Below are positions 42,833 to 52,125 of a stretch of DNA of 64,000 nt, in pieces. Under the pieces are notes generated by a model. That model worked only from the letters and a program-made list of their open reading frames with translations, was not told the origin of the DNA and searched no databases. Position numbers and translations under genes: made by a program. Each line of letters starts with the position of its first letter. Position 1 is the stretch's first letter. The stretch is from JBLHZY01 sp047631555. GTDB taxonomy: Bacteria; Pseudomonadota; Alphaproteobacteria; Rhodobacterales; Rhodobacteraceae. Location: NCBI GenBank assembly GCA_047631555.1, contig JBLHZY010000001.1, positions 372,001 through 436,000 of the forward strand. The letters are read 5' to 3'.

Positions 42833-45196
42833 TTACTCTCTCGTTGAAAGGGCTGAAATGATGTCTGTGCGGCTCATATCGCGTTTGACGAGCCAGCCGG
42901 AGGCAAGCGCTGCGGCAACAACGACAGAGATCGCGATACCGTGCGCGCGCGGCGCATAGACGACGGGAATTTGGTAAAGGTCGGTCGAAAAACCGGCTGC
43001 AATCAAGTTTGATACAGCATTGCCCAACAGGACCCCAACAGGCAAGGCAACCAAGGTCACAGCGGCCAATTCGCCGAGCAAAACAAAGGCAGTTTCAGAC
43101 TCGTAAAACCCCATGACCCGCAAACTCGCCAAATCGCGCGAGCGTTCCTCTTGGGCGACGCGCGCGACGTTGTAGATGATGCCAAAGGTGATCGCAAAAG
43201 CCATGAACCCCATGATGAAACGCGAAGAGCCCGCACCTTCATCCATGATCTTTTGGAAGGCTTTCTCTGCCTCGATCCGCAAGCTTACCCCTGCAACCAT
43301 CGGCATATTTTTGAGCGCAGCATAGACCGCATCCTGCGCGCCATCCTCAATCGAGAGATAGGCGCCCGAAACGCGCTGCGGCTCATGGATCAGCCGGTTG
43401 AGCGCCTCAAGATCCATATAGGCTGGCGCGCCCAACAAGCTCTCGGCTATTCCGGAAACGCGTGTTGTTACAACGGGTTGGCTGCCGGAGCGGATATCAA
43501 GGGTTAGGCTATCACCGACTTTTACGGCCAGAATATCCGCCAGTGGCGCAGACAAAACGATGCCCTGTGTGGGTAGCGCGATTGGGGCGATATCTGCATC
43601 AAGCGCGCGAAACAATTGCGCGTTTGGCGCAAGGCCAGTGATCGCACCAGAATAATTGCGCCGACCGTTTCGCAAGATCACCGGGACATTGCGCACTGGT
43701 TCGACCTGAGTGACACCGGGCAATCCTTGAAGCTCAAGGATCGTTTTGATCGGGGCAGGCGAGACAAAACTCGCAGAGAGATCAGAGCGATCAATCACAT
43801 TGAAAACCCGGTCGAGCGCCTCATCAAACCCCTCATAAATGATCAACATAGACAGGCTCAGCGCCATGCCCGCCGCGATCCCAATAACGGCGCTGAGCAT
43901 ACGCCAAGGCTGGCGCACCAAACGGCGCAGCACCATCCGCGTCGGTTGATCGAGATAGCGCACAAGGCCTTTGCCAAAGCCGCCCGCCTTTGAGTAATCG
44001 GGCGGGGTTGGCGGGCGCATGGCCTCTGCCGGGGCGAGACGAAAGATCCGCCGCAACACAATGACACCCCCCAAAGAAGCCACCACAACGCTGGTAATAA
44101 TGCCCGAAGCAAAGGAGGAAAACTCAACCCGAAACAGCAGGAACGGCAGCTTATAATAGGTCGTGTAAATCGGGACGGTCATGCGCCCCAACACAATCCC
44201 CAAGAGACAACCAAACAGCGCGCCGGCAAGTGCGATCATCAAGATCAGCTGAAGGTAATGGCTGCTGACTTCGGTATCGGTATAGCCAAAGGCCTTCATC
44301 AGGCCGATCTCTTTGCGCTCGGATTGGAGCATCCGGCTGGTCACAACATAAAGCAAAAAGGCGGCCACCAACATAAAGACGGGGGGGACGTTTTTGGCCG
44401 AGATTTCAAGCCCGGCAATCTCTTCGCTCAGAAACCGATTTGAAGGATGATCGGCAAGCCCGTAAGCGCCGGGCGCGCCATAAGGGGCAAGCGCGCGATC
44501 AACGCCGTCCAAGACCGCCTCGATGTCGGCGCCGCGCAAAAGCGTGAGCAAGACCTCGTTAAACGCCCCCTTCATATCGAGCGCCGCCGCAAGGGCAGGG
44601 CGGCCAATCCAGATCACCCCAAAGCGCGCGTCATCCGGGATCATTTCGCCCGGCGCGGCAAAGTAGATAAATTCCGGCGATTGGGCTGTTCCGACAACGT
44701 CAAAAATGCGCCGCGCCCCGTTGAGCGTGACCCGGATTTGATCTCCCGGCGTGATCCCATGGACCTTGGCAAAGCTTTCCAAAAGCACGATCTCATCGAT
44801 TTGCCCGGTCTCGGGCGCGCGCCCGGCCGTTAAGCGGATCTCATTGAGATGGCGCAGATTGTCGGTCGGCAAAGACAGGATGCGCGCCGAGATGGGCAGG
44901 GCGCGCGACTGAATATCGATCAAAGCGACCCCGGAAATACGCGTCTCAACCGCCGCAACCCCGGCAATATCATTGAGCTTGCTCGCGACATGTTCGGGCG
45001 CGCGCGCCACAGAGGCAAAGACCTGCGCAAACTGGTGCCGCTCGTAATAGGCGTCGCGCGTTTGGGTCAGCGAGGCAACAAACCCCGACATCATCACCTG
45101 CAAGCCAACGCCAATCCCGATCACCACCATAATCGCGATGGCTTGCCCTTTGATCCGCCACAGATCGCGGAATAATTTGGCGTGTAGCGGGCTCAC
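42833..45196 (-). CDS. FtsX-type ABC transporter permease
   Basis: A 787-residue permease with two FtsX domains: an N-terminal helix, a large periplasmic domain (about 45-260), three helices with LMKAFGYTDTEVSSHYLQ (about 300-390), a second helix and periplasmic domain (about 430-640), and a final helix triplet with SLRVMGFYESETAFVLLGEL. This is the DevC/MacB-like duplicated architecture. The preferred start is GTG at 45196, overlapping the ATPase stop, with AGGAG 8 bases upstream; a GTG one codon earlier is possible. It acts with its two neighbours. Confidence 0.9.
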   Translation of the reverse strand: MSPLHAKLFRDLWRIKGQAIAIMVVIGIGVGLQVMMSGFVASLTQTRDAYYERHQFAQVFASVARAPEHVASKLNDIAGVAAVETRISGVALIDIQSRALPISARILSLPTDNLRHLNEIRLTAGRAPETGQIDEIVLLESFAKVHGITPGDQIRVTLNGARRIFDVVGTAQSPEFIYFAAPGEMIPDDARFGVIWIGRPALAAALDMKGAFNEVLLTLLRGADIEAVLDGVDRALAPYGAPGAYGLADHPSNRFLSEEIAGLEISAKNVPPVFMLVAAFLLYVVTSRMLQSERKEIGLMKAFGYTDTEVSSHYLQLILMIALAGALFGCLLGIVLGRMTVPIYTTYYKLPFLLFRVEFSSFASGIITSVVVASLGGVIVLRRIFRLAPAEAMRPPTPPDYSKAGGFGKGLVRYLDQPTRMVLRRLVRQPWRMLSAVIGIAAGMALSLSMLIIYEGFDEALDRVFNVIDRSDLSASFVSPAPIKTILELQGLPGVTQVEPVRNVPVILRNGRRNYSGAITGLAPNAQLFRALDADIAPIALPTQGIVLSAPLADILAVKVGDSLTLDIRSGSQPVVTTRVSGIAESLLGAPAYMDLEALNRLIHEPQRVSGAYLSIEDGAQDAVYAALKNMPMVAGVSLRIEAEKAFQKIMDEGAGSSRFIMGFMAFAITFGIIYNVARVAQEERSRDLASLRVMGFYESETAFVLLGELAAVTLVALPVGVLLGNAVSNLIAAGFSTDLYQIPVVYAPRAHGIAISVVVAAALASGWLVKRDMSRTDIISALSTRE

Positions 45197-45921
45197 CACT
45201 CAATCTCCTCAGCGGCGAGCGGCTTGGCATTAAGCTCGACATTTCGGATCGCCCCATCGGCAAAATTGATCACCCGATCCGCCATAGCGGCGGTGGCGGC
45301 GGCATGGGTGATGATCAAAACGGTGGTGCCGAGCTTTTCATTCACATCCTGCAAAACCCGTAAAACCGCCCGCCCCGTGGCGCTATCAAGCGCGCCTGTC
45401 GGCTCGTCACAAAACAGAACTTCGGGCTGTTTGGCCACCGCGCGCGCAATGGCCACGCGTTGCTGCTCGCCGCCCGAAAGCTGGGCAGGAAAATGATCGA
45501 CGCGCTTCCCCAGCCCGACAATCTCAAGCGCCTCATCCGCGCTAATGGGGTTTTCGGAAATCTCGGTGACAAGTTCGACATTCTCGCGCGCGGTCAGGCT
45601 TGGCATCAGATTGTAAAACTGAAAAACAAAGCCAACATGATTGCGCCGATAGGTGGTGAGGTCGCGATCTGACATGGATGTAAGGCACTGCGTACCAAAC
45701 CAAGCCTCACCCGCGCTCGCCTTATCTAAGCCGCCCAAAATATTGAGCAATGTCGATTTGCCGCTGCCCGACGGCCCGAGCAAAACCACGATCTCGCCTT
45801 TGCCAATCTCAAGATCAACGCCACGCAGAGCATGAACCGCAGAGTGGCCTTCGCCATACACTTTGGTCAGTGCTTTGGCGCTAAAGGCAATGTTGGGGAG
45901 GATATCGGTTTGCGTGCTCAT
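45193..45921 (-). CDS. ABC exporter ATP-binding protein (MacB/LolD/DevA-like)
   Basis: A 242-residue ATPase with Walker A GPSGSGKST near residue 50, Q-loop VFQFYNLMP, signature LSGGEQQRVAIARA near 149 and Walker B VLFCDEPTGALD. This is the pattern of the LolD/MacB/DevA subgroup that powers FtsX-type permeases. It is the first gene of the minus-strand exporter operon and overlaps the permease start by 4 bases. No regulator gene is adjacent. Confidence 0.93.
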   Translation of the reverse strand: MSTQTDILPNIAFSAKALTKVYGEGHSAVHALRGVDLEIGKGEIVVLLGPSGSGKSTLLNILGGLDKASAGEAWFGTQCLTSMSDRDLTTYRRNHVGFVFQFYNLMPSLTARENVELVTEISENPISADEALEIVGLGKRVDHFPAQLSGGEQQRVAIARAVAKQPEVLFCDEPTGALDSATGRAVLRVLQDVNEKLGTTVLIITHAAATAAMADRVINFADGAIRNVELNAKPLAAEEIEW

Positions 45922-46118
45922 ACCCCTTTATACCGCAAAAAGGCGCCTGCAACTTGATTAAAATCAAACGATTGAGATGAGAGGATGCGCGCGGCGTTTC
46001 GCCCGATCCGGGCCGGGCAATCGCCTTGGCGCGCTCTGCATATTTCGGTCAGCAAGGGGCCTTGGGAGAGGGAAGAGTTGAGGCGACTGCGGGCTTTCGC
46101 GCCGCCCTCAAACGAAAA

Positions 46119-46149
46119 GGGCCGCGCCCTCAACAAAGAGGCGCGGCCC
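46119..46149 (-). terminator. Terminator downstream of icd
   Basis: GC-rich stem of 12 bp (GGGCCGCGCC-TC / GAGGCGCGGCCC, one bulged C) with a 6-base loop. On the minus strand it is followed by TTTTCGTTT, about 20 bases past the icd stop. Confidence 0.88.
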
Positions 46150-46169
46150 AGATTTTGCTGCGGGTGGAT

Positions 46170-48359
46170 TTACCCGATGATGGCGTTCAGCGTCGCTGAG
46201 GGGCGCATAACGGCGGCGGTTTTGGCCGCGTCGCCGTGGAAATATCCGCCAAGATCGGCTGGCGCGCCTTGCGCGGCGGCAAGCTCGGCGATGATTTTAC
46301 CCTCGTTTGCGACAAGCGCCTCAGCGATCGGTTTGAAATGCGCGGCAAGCTCGGTTTCGCTTGTTTGGGCGGCCAGTGCTTGAGCCCAATAGCGGGCAAA
46401 CCAGTAGTGGCTGTCGCGGTTATCCGGCTCGCCAACTTTGCGCGAAGGCGAGTGGCCATTGTCCAAGATGCCTTGGGTGGCCGCATCAACCGCTTGACCC
46501 AAAACGCGGGCCTTTTCGTTGCCTTTGGCGTCGGCAAGGAAGGTCAGGCTTTCGCCAAGCGCGCAGAACTCGCCAAGGCTGTCCCAACGCAGGTGATTTT
46601 CCTCAACCAGCTGTTGAACATGCTTGGGGGCCGAGCCGCCCGCGCCGGTTTCAAACAGGCCGCCGCCATTCATCAGCTTCACGATTGAGAGCATTTTGGC
46701 CGAAGTTGCCAGCTCAAGGATCGGGAAGAGATCGGTGAGGTAATCGCGCAGAACGTTGCCTGTAATGGCGATTGTATTCTCACCTTTGGTGATGGTTTCG
46801 AGCGAGGCGCGGGTCGCTTCGCGCGGCGCCATGATCTCAAACTTATCCGAAACGCCTTGGGCCTCAAGGATCGGTTTGACGTAAGCAATCAGCTCGGCGT
46901 CATGGGCGCGCGCGGCATCGAGCCAGAAAATGGCGCGCGTGCCTTCGGCCTTTTGGCGCGCGATGGCGAGGTTCACCCAATCCTCAATCGGCGCTTTGCG
47001 CGCAGAGGCCGAGCGCCAGATATCGCCCGCTTCAACCGCGTGGCTGTGCAGCACGGTGCCATCCGCAAGGATCAACTTAACGGTGCCGGCTTCTTTGATC
47101 TCAAAGGTCGTTGGGTGCGAGCCATATTCCTCGGCTTTTTGCGCCATGAGGCCGATGTTTTGAACTGTGCCAGCGGTGGCAGGGTTCAATTTACCGTTTT
47201 CTTTGAAGAACTTAATGCTCTCGTCATAGACGGGCGCGTAGGAACTATCCGGAATGATGCAATTGGTATCGGCCTCTTTGCCATCCGGGCCCCAGCCTTT
47301 GCCGCCCGCACGGATCAGGGCAGGCATGGAGGCGTCAATGATCACGTCGGAGGGGACGTGCAAGTTGGTGATGCCCTTGTCGGAATCGACCATATACATC
47401 GGCGGACGCGCGGCCATGCAGGCCTTAATATCGGCCTCAATCGCCGCGTTGCCTTTGACGCGGGCGAGCAGATCGCCAAGGCCTGAATTCGGGTTTACGC
47501 CCAGATCAGCCATGGCCGCGCCATGCTTTTCAAATACCGGCGCGAGGAAAGCTTTGACCGCGTGACCAAAGATGATCGGGTCGGAAACCTTCATCATCGT
47601 GGCTTTCATATGCAGCGAAAACAGCGTGCCATCGGCCTTGGTCTTTGTGATCTGATCGGTGAGGAACGCATCAAGTTTGGCCGCGCTCATAAAGGTCGCG
47701 TCAACGACCGTTCCAGCAGGATAGGAGAGGCCGTCTTTAAGGATCGTCTCACCGGAAGCGGTTTGCAGAACGATCTTGGCTGTGGTCTCGGCTGTCAGGG
47801 TTGCAGAGGCCTCATTTGAGAAGAAATCACCGCCGTCCATGGCCGCGACGTTGGTTTTGCTGGCGGCTGTCCATTCGCCCATGCGGTGCGGGTTGTTTTG
47901 GGCAAAGCTTTTGACGGCTTTGGCGGCGCGGCGATCGGAATTGCCTTCGCGCAGGACCGGGTTCACAGCCGAACCTTTGAGCGCATCATATTTTGCGCGG
48001 ACGGCTTTTTCAGCGTCGCTCGCCGGGGCTTCTGGATAATCGGGCAGGGCGTAGCCTTGCGATTGCAGCTCTTTGACGGCCGCCACAAGCTGCGGCACGG
48101 AGGCGGAGATATTGGGAAGCTTGATGACATTCGCATCAGCCGTTTTCACCAATTTGCCAAGCTCGGCCAAGTCATCGCTCTGGCGCTGCTCTGGCTTAAG
48201 GTGCTCAGGGAAGGCGGCAAGGATACGGCCCGCAAGGCTGATATCTTTTGTGCCGACAGAGACGCCCGCCGCGGCGGCAAATTTCTGAATGATCGGCAAG
48301 AATGAGGCGGATGCGAGCTCGGGCGCTTCGTCCACTTTGGTATAGATGATATCTGACAT
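46170..48359 (-). CDS. icd: NADP-dependent isocitrate dehydrogenase, monomeric type
   Basis: Oxidatively decarboxylates isocitrate to 2-oxoglutarate. The 729-residue length and motifs (NPVLREGNSDRRAAKAVKSF, MVDSDKGITNLHVPSDVIID, SSYAPVYDESIKFFKENGK) are those of the monomeric IDH-II class, not the common dimeric enzyme. The start at 48359 has a strong AGGAGG 7 bases upstream; 45 further in-frame codons do not look coding. A GTATAC-based palindrome lies about 60 bases upstream. It is separate from gltA, elsewhere in this window, and ends in front of a strong terminator. Confidence 0.96.
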   Translation of the reverse strand: MSDIIYTKVDEAPELASASFLPIIQKFAAAAGVSVGTKDISLAGRILAAFPEHLKPEQRQSDDLAELGKLVKTADANVIKLPNISASVPQLVAAVKELQSQGYALPDYPEAPASDAEKAVRAKYDALKGSAVNPVLREGNSDRRAAKAVKSFAQNNPHRMGEWTAASKTNVAAMDGGDFFSNEASATLTAETTAKIVLQTASGETILKDGLSYPAGTVVDATFMSAAKLDAFLTDQITKTKADGTLFSLHMKATMMKVSDPIIFGHAVKAFLAPVFEKHGAAMADLGVNPNSGLGDLLARVKGNAAIEADIKACMAARPPMYMVDSDKGITNLHVPSDVIIDASMPALIRAGGKGWGPDGKEADTNCIIPDSSYAPVYDESIKFFKENGKLNPATAGTVQNIGLMAQKAEEYGSHPTTFEIKEAGTVKLILADGTVLHSHAVEAGDIWRSASARKAPIEDWVNLAIARQKAEGTRAIFWLDAARAHDAELIAYVKPILEAQGVSDKFEIMAPREATRASLETITKGENTIAITGNVLRDYLTDLFPILELATSAKMLSIVKLMNGGGLFETGAGGSAPKHVQQLVEENHLRWDSLGEFCALGESLTFLADAKGNEKARVLGQAVDAATQGILDNGHSPSRKVGEPDNRDSHYWFARYWAQALAAQTSETELAAHFKPIAEALVANEGKIIAELAAAQGAPADLGGYFHGDAAKTAAVMRPSATLNAIIG

Positions 48360-48419
48360 TGGAAACCTCCTGAAAATGAGTTGCCCGTTCCTTATCGGAT
48401 GATGCGGGAGGCGTCTATA

Positions 48420-48435
48420 GTATACCGTTGTATAC
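48420..48435. promoter_or_regulatory. Palindrome in the icd upstream region
   Basis: GTATAC-N4-GTATAC, with a nested CCGT-N5-ACGG, 61-76 bases upstream of the icd start. It could be a regulator site or the promoter -10 region; no factor is assigned. Confidence 0.4.
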
Positions 48436-48649
48436 GGAGCGAAATCTCGTGAAAATATGAAGCGAACGCGATCCAACGGGCGAATATCCGCCACAGAACC
48501 GGGGCCGGGGCGCGAAAGTTAACGCTGGCGAGGGCGGGGCGCTCCTGCCAAACATGAAGGGGCAGGGTGGCAGGTCTTTGGCGCTTCTTGCAATGGGCGT
48601 ATCTGTCTGTAATGCTGATCAAAATCTATCAGGGAATTGAGTGTGTTTG

Positions 48650-49714
48650 ATGTCGGCGAGGGAAGATGTTTTTGATCCGTGGCAGCACCAAGAGCCCCTG
48701 CATGCAGCCGCCCCGAACCCCAGCGCAGGCATAACGAAAATTGCCGACGTTGCGCCGCTCGACGATCAGTTTGGCGCCGCACGGCTCAAATCCATTCCTG
48801 ACGCGCTTTATCCGGCGCTCTTTGGCCCCCTAAAGGAGAGCAAGGAGAGCATCGACGAAATCGGGGCCAAAGAACGCCCGCAAAACGCGCCCTCTTATAC
48901 ATATGCGCTCCTAGATGCGGCCAAAATTCCAAATCTCGTTGAAATGCTCTTTACCTCCGGCCTTGAGCACCGCTGTCTTTTTAAGGGCGCCGCATTCGAA
49001 GAGCTAAAGGACGTCGCGCCTTGGATCGTGCGCCTTGAGGATGATCATCGCTTTACGCGCCAGCTGTTCACCAAGGGCCAAGTTCCTTGGAACCTTTGGG
49101 ATAAGGAGCCGGGCGTATATTTGCGCTCAAACGCGTCGCTGGATGAGCTTTGGGCCCATTTTCGCAAGTTTACCCGGGTTCAGGATGAAGATGGGAAATG
49201 GTTTGTTGCCAAGTTCTGGAACGGCGTCCTTTGGGCCGCATTTACGCGCAATGCCGCGCTTATGGATCTGCCGCTTTTTTACGCGCTGAGCGCAGGGGTT
49301 GAGCGGTTTGTCTATACAAATGACGCCCCCGACCAATGGTTCGTTATTGAGCCAACCCGCGGGCAAAATGCCGGGCGTTTAAAGCCGTGCATAACCCGCG
49401 ACCTTGTGCTTGCCTGCAATGAGATCGTTGAGCTTCGCCACGAAACCGCAGATATCAATCATGCGATTGTGGCCCTTATGGGCGATAAATCGGCGGCAAA
49501 AATCCCGCGAAAGACCTATGCCGATGTGCGCAAATGGTTGATCCATAACGGGTTTCGCGACGCCGAACATATCCGCGCCGCGCTCACTACCCTTGCCCAA
49601 CGGGGCATGCTCGTTGATAAAAACTGGAACGCCGAACTGCACGCGATGCTTTGCGATTCAGCGCGCGGGCCCGGTGTACGGCTTTGGATGCTGCAAAACC
49701 GGCAGTGGGATTGA
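48650..49714 (+). CDS. DUF4123 type VI secretion adaptor/chaperone
   Basis: DUF4123 proteins (Tap/TEC type) load effectors onto VgrG for type VI secretion. The 354-residue protein has the DUF4123 core at about residues 85-200: YALLDAAKIPNLVEMLFTSG, then KDVAPWIVRLEDDHRFTRQL and FTRVQDEDGKWFVAKFW. A C-terminal helical extension follows. The ATG at 48650 is taken; a GTG 3 codons earlier is possible. It is 14 bases upstream of an immunity-like gene and two genes from a lipase. That linkage strongly suggests an adaptor for that lipase. No vgrG, PAAR or structural T6SS gene is in the window. Confidence 0.85.
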   Translation: MSAREDVFDPWQHQEPLHAAAPNPSAGITKIADVAPLDDQFGAARLKSIPDALYPALFGPLKESKESIDEIGAKERPQNAPSYTYALLDAAKIPNLVEMLFTSGLEHRCLFKGAAFEELKDVAPWIVRLEDDHRFTRQLFTKGQVPWNLWDKEPGVYLRSNASLDELWAHFRKFTRVQDEDGKWFVAKFWNGVLWAAFTRNAALMDLPLFYALSAGVERFVYTNDAPDQWFVIEPTRGQNAGRLKPCITRDLVLACNEIVELRHETADINHAIVALMGDKSAAKIPRKTYADVRKWLIHNGFRDAEHIRAALTTLAQRGMLVDKNWNAELHAMLCDSARGPGVRLWMLQNRQWD

Positions 49715-49728
49715 ATTGTGAGATTGAT

Positions 49729-50685
49729 ATGCGGCGAAACTCTCTTTTTCTCTTGGTCCTCGCGGCAATCGTGGCCGTACTGCTCGCATGGATATCGTGG
49801 AAAAATTTTTGGTGGAGATACACAATGAGCGAAGCGAGCTTTGAGTATAGGACTGTGTGCGTTGGTCGTTACAATGTTGATATCCCAAAGAATTTCGATG
49901 TCATGTTCACCCATACCGCGCTTAACGGCTTTGCCATCGAACCGCTTGGAGCGATGAGCGACAGCGCCGTTCGTGATCGCGCTGAGGCGCGGGCGCGCGC
50001 GCTTGAGGGCGGCTTTGTGAACGAGGAAGGCGAGCGGATCAACCTGCTCAAGGCAATGAACACCGGGCCGCTGCGCATTGTTGCCTCTCAGGTCGATCTG
50101 AGCGACCTGGGCGTTACGGTGGAAAGCTATGATATAGAAGCCTTTACCCATCAAAATGGTGCAGGCTACGCTCTAACCGGGACGGTTCTTTTGGAAACGG
50201 AAGAGGCCGATCTGCAACGCCTCAGCGAAGCCGCGACCGGGTTGCAACAAGGGGCAGGACCCGGATTTTGCTTTGAGGGCGGCCATCAAGCCCAAGTGCA
50301 ACAGCGCGAAGATGTCTCTGCCTTTTTGCATGATCCCAATCTTGAGGGCTTTGGTGTCGAGATTTCCATCACTGAGGAACAACACGCTGGCGCGGAACGC
50401 AATGATCCAGGCGGCAACTCTTCGCCAAGCGCGCGCCCGGTAAGCATTGCGGGGCTTTCGGGCTATGAGACGCGTTATGCTTCCAACAAGCCCTCTACCA
50501 TTGGCGAAGAAACGGTTATTCAGTTTTTCGCCTCAGTCGGGGCCGCCGCAGACGCCGGCGCGCATTTTCAAAGTATCACTTTGCAGTTGTTCAAAGTTGC
50601 CCCTTCGGCCGAAGAACCGCCCTATACATTGGAGGCCGCAACCGAGATATGGGCGCGCGCAATTACCTCCCTGAAAAGGAGATAG
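49729..50685 (+). CDS. Tli4-like T6SS immunity protein
   Basis: Probable immunity protein against the lipase encoded next to it. The 318-residue protein has an N-terminal membrane helix (about residues 5-24, SLFLLVLAAIVAVLLAWISW) that would place the rest in the periplasm, where Tle lipases act. It then opens with the Tli4-family start (TVCVGRYNVDIPKNFDVMF); a second conserved region begins with GPGFCFEGG near residue 178. The start at 49729 gives the complete anchor. It lies 14 bases after the adaptor gene and 3 bases before the lipase. The immunity role is inferred from family resemblance and order. Confidence 0.78.
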   Translation: MRRNSLFLLVLAAIVAVLLAWISWKNFWWRYTMSEASFEYRTVCVGRYNVDIPKNFDVMFTHTALNGFAIEPLGAMSDSAVRDRAEARARALEGGFVNEEGERINLLKAMNTGPLRIVASQVDLSDLGVTVESYDIEAFTHQNGAGYALTGTVLLETEEADLQRLSEAATGLQQGAGPGFCFEGGHQAQVQQREDVSAFLHDPNLEGFGVEISITEEQHAGAERNDPGGNSSPSARPVSIAGLSGYETRYASNKPSTIGEETVIQFFASVGAAADAGAHFQSITLQLFKVAPSAEEPPYTLEAATEIWARAITSLKRR

Positions 50686-50688
50686 GGT

Positions 50689-52062
50689 TTGGTAGACAGT
50701 TCAGTAGAACGCTGCCCGCTCAGCGTGATTTGCCCGGTTGTTTTTATCCCCGGGATTATGGGCAGCCGGTTGCGCAATGCACGCACCAAGAATGTGGTTT
50801 GGGATCCGGGCGTTGGCGGCTGGGATCAGTTTTGGCATACGTTGGATCTCGCCATTTCTGGCGCCAAAACCAAGCGCGAAATGCTTGTTGGGCGCTCTGG
50901 GTCTGGGTTTTCGCCGAGCTATCTCGAAGTGGCGCATGGGCGGCGCGGTTGGAAAGCGGATAATGGGTTTCAGGGCCTGCTGGCCACATATTCGCCCTTC
51001 GTAAATTGGCTCAATCAAGACGTGGTAACCCGGATCAACGGCTGCGTTGTGATGATCCGCTTTGTCGTCGTCGCGTATCCCTATAATTGGACCAATTCAA
51101 ACCTCGGCTCAGCAGCCGGCGTTGGCGAAGCCGTTGCCTGGGCCGCCTCACAAAGCGAAGAGATTGCCCAAAGACTTTCGCGCCAAACCATCAAACCAAT
51201 CATCGTCACCCACTCAATGGGCGGACTGGTTTCAAGGGCCTATACCCAAACTTTGGGCAATGCAGGCGATGTCCAAGGCGTTATTCACGGCGCGATGCCA
51301 ACGCACGGCTCGCCCGAATTATACAAGCGGATCAGGGGTGGATTTGAGGGCGGCACACGGTTCATCCTTGGCAAAGACCAAGAGCAAGTCACCGCGACCG
51401 CAGCCAATATGCCCGGCCCGCTCGAATTGGCTCCAAACCGCGTCTACCAAGATGTGGCAGGGCATCGCAAATGGCTGCGCGCGCTCGATGGCGTTGGCAA
51501 CCTGCTCCACGCTTGGCCAAACGCCGACCCCTATAGCGAGATTTACGCAAACGCGGCGCCTTGGTATAAGCTCGTGCAAAGCTCGCTGCTTGATCCTGGC
51601 GGAAATGCGGGCAGGGCTTGGAGCGGCTATGTGCGACAAGTTGCCAAGGCCAAAAACTTTCACGCCGGGCTTGAAGGCAGCAGCTTTCACCCCAACACGC
51701 GGATGTTTTATGGCACAGAGCGCAAGACCCGCGACCACGTAGCATGGAAACCGATGGAGCGCTTTGCTGGCGCCTATCCTCTTGATGCGGAATACAGAAT
51801 TACCTCAGGCCGGACCAATTTGCGCGGCTATCATCCCGAGCGCGGCGTTGCCGGAGGGCGAACATTCGGGCGGACATTGCAAATGGAAGGTCCAAAGGCA
51901 AAGGGCGATGGAACAGTGCAAGCTGGATCGGGCATACATGTAGATCAAATGTCGGTCCCGATTGCGGATGGCTTTGAGCACCAAGGCGCATTTGATTCCC
52001 GTAACGCGCGTAAATTGACGGTGGATTGGCTCACCGAAATGGTAAAAGAGGCAATCGCTTAG
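50689..52062 (+). CDS. T6SS lipase effector, Tle family alpha/beta hydrolase
   Basis: Predicted phospholipase toxin, 457 residues. The oxyanion segment VVFIPGIMGSRL is at residues 17-28. The nucleophile is Ser176 in THSMGG, the acid is Asp407 in KGDGTV, and the base is His431 in FEHQGAF, giving a complete LCAT-like triad. No signal peptide, PAAR or VgrG domain is seen, so export would need the DUF4123 adaptor. The start is TTG at 50689 with AAAGGAGA 7 bases upstream. The Tli4-like gene just before it suggests the Tle4 group, which attacks target-cell phospholipids. Alternatively it is a housekeeping esterase. Confidence 0.82.
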   Translation: MVDSSVERCPLSVICPVVFIPGIMGSRLRNARTKNVVWDPGVGGWDQFWHTLDLAISGAKTKREMLVGRSGSGFSPSYLEVAHGRRGWKADNGFQGLLATYSPFVNWLNQDVVTRINGCVVMIRFVVVAYPYNWTNSNLGSAAGVGEAVAWAASQSEEIAQRLSRQTIKPIIVTHSMGGLVSRAYTQTLGNAGDVQGVIHGAMPTHGSPELYKRIRGGFEGGTRFILGKDQEQVTATAANMPGPLELAPNRVYQDVAGHRKWLRALDGVGNLLHAWPNADPYSEIYANAAPWYKLVQSSLLDPGGNAGRAWSGYVRQVAKAKNFHAGLEGSSFHPNTRMFYGTERKTRDHVAWKPMERFAGAYPLDAEYRITSGRTNLRGYHPERGVAGGRTFGRTLQMEGPKAKGDGTVQAGSGIHVDQMSVPIADGFEHQGAFDSRNARKLTVDWLTEMVKEAIA

Positions 52063-52066
52063 CGCC

Positions 52067-52102
52067 AAAACCGGCATCTTGCGCCCCATCGCGCCGGTTT
52101 TT
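52067..52102 (+). terminator. Terminator after the lipase effector gene
   Basis: Perfect 9-bp stem AAAACCGGC / GCCGGTTTT with a 17-base loop and a T5 tail, directly after the lipase stop. It closes the three-gene T6SS cargo unit. Confidence 0.85.
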
Positions 52103-52125
52103 CGCACCACATTTGGAGCCCTGAT

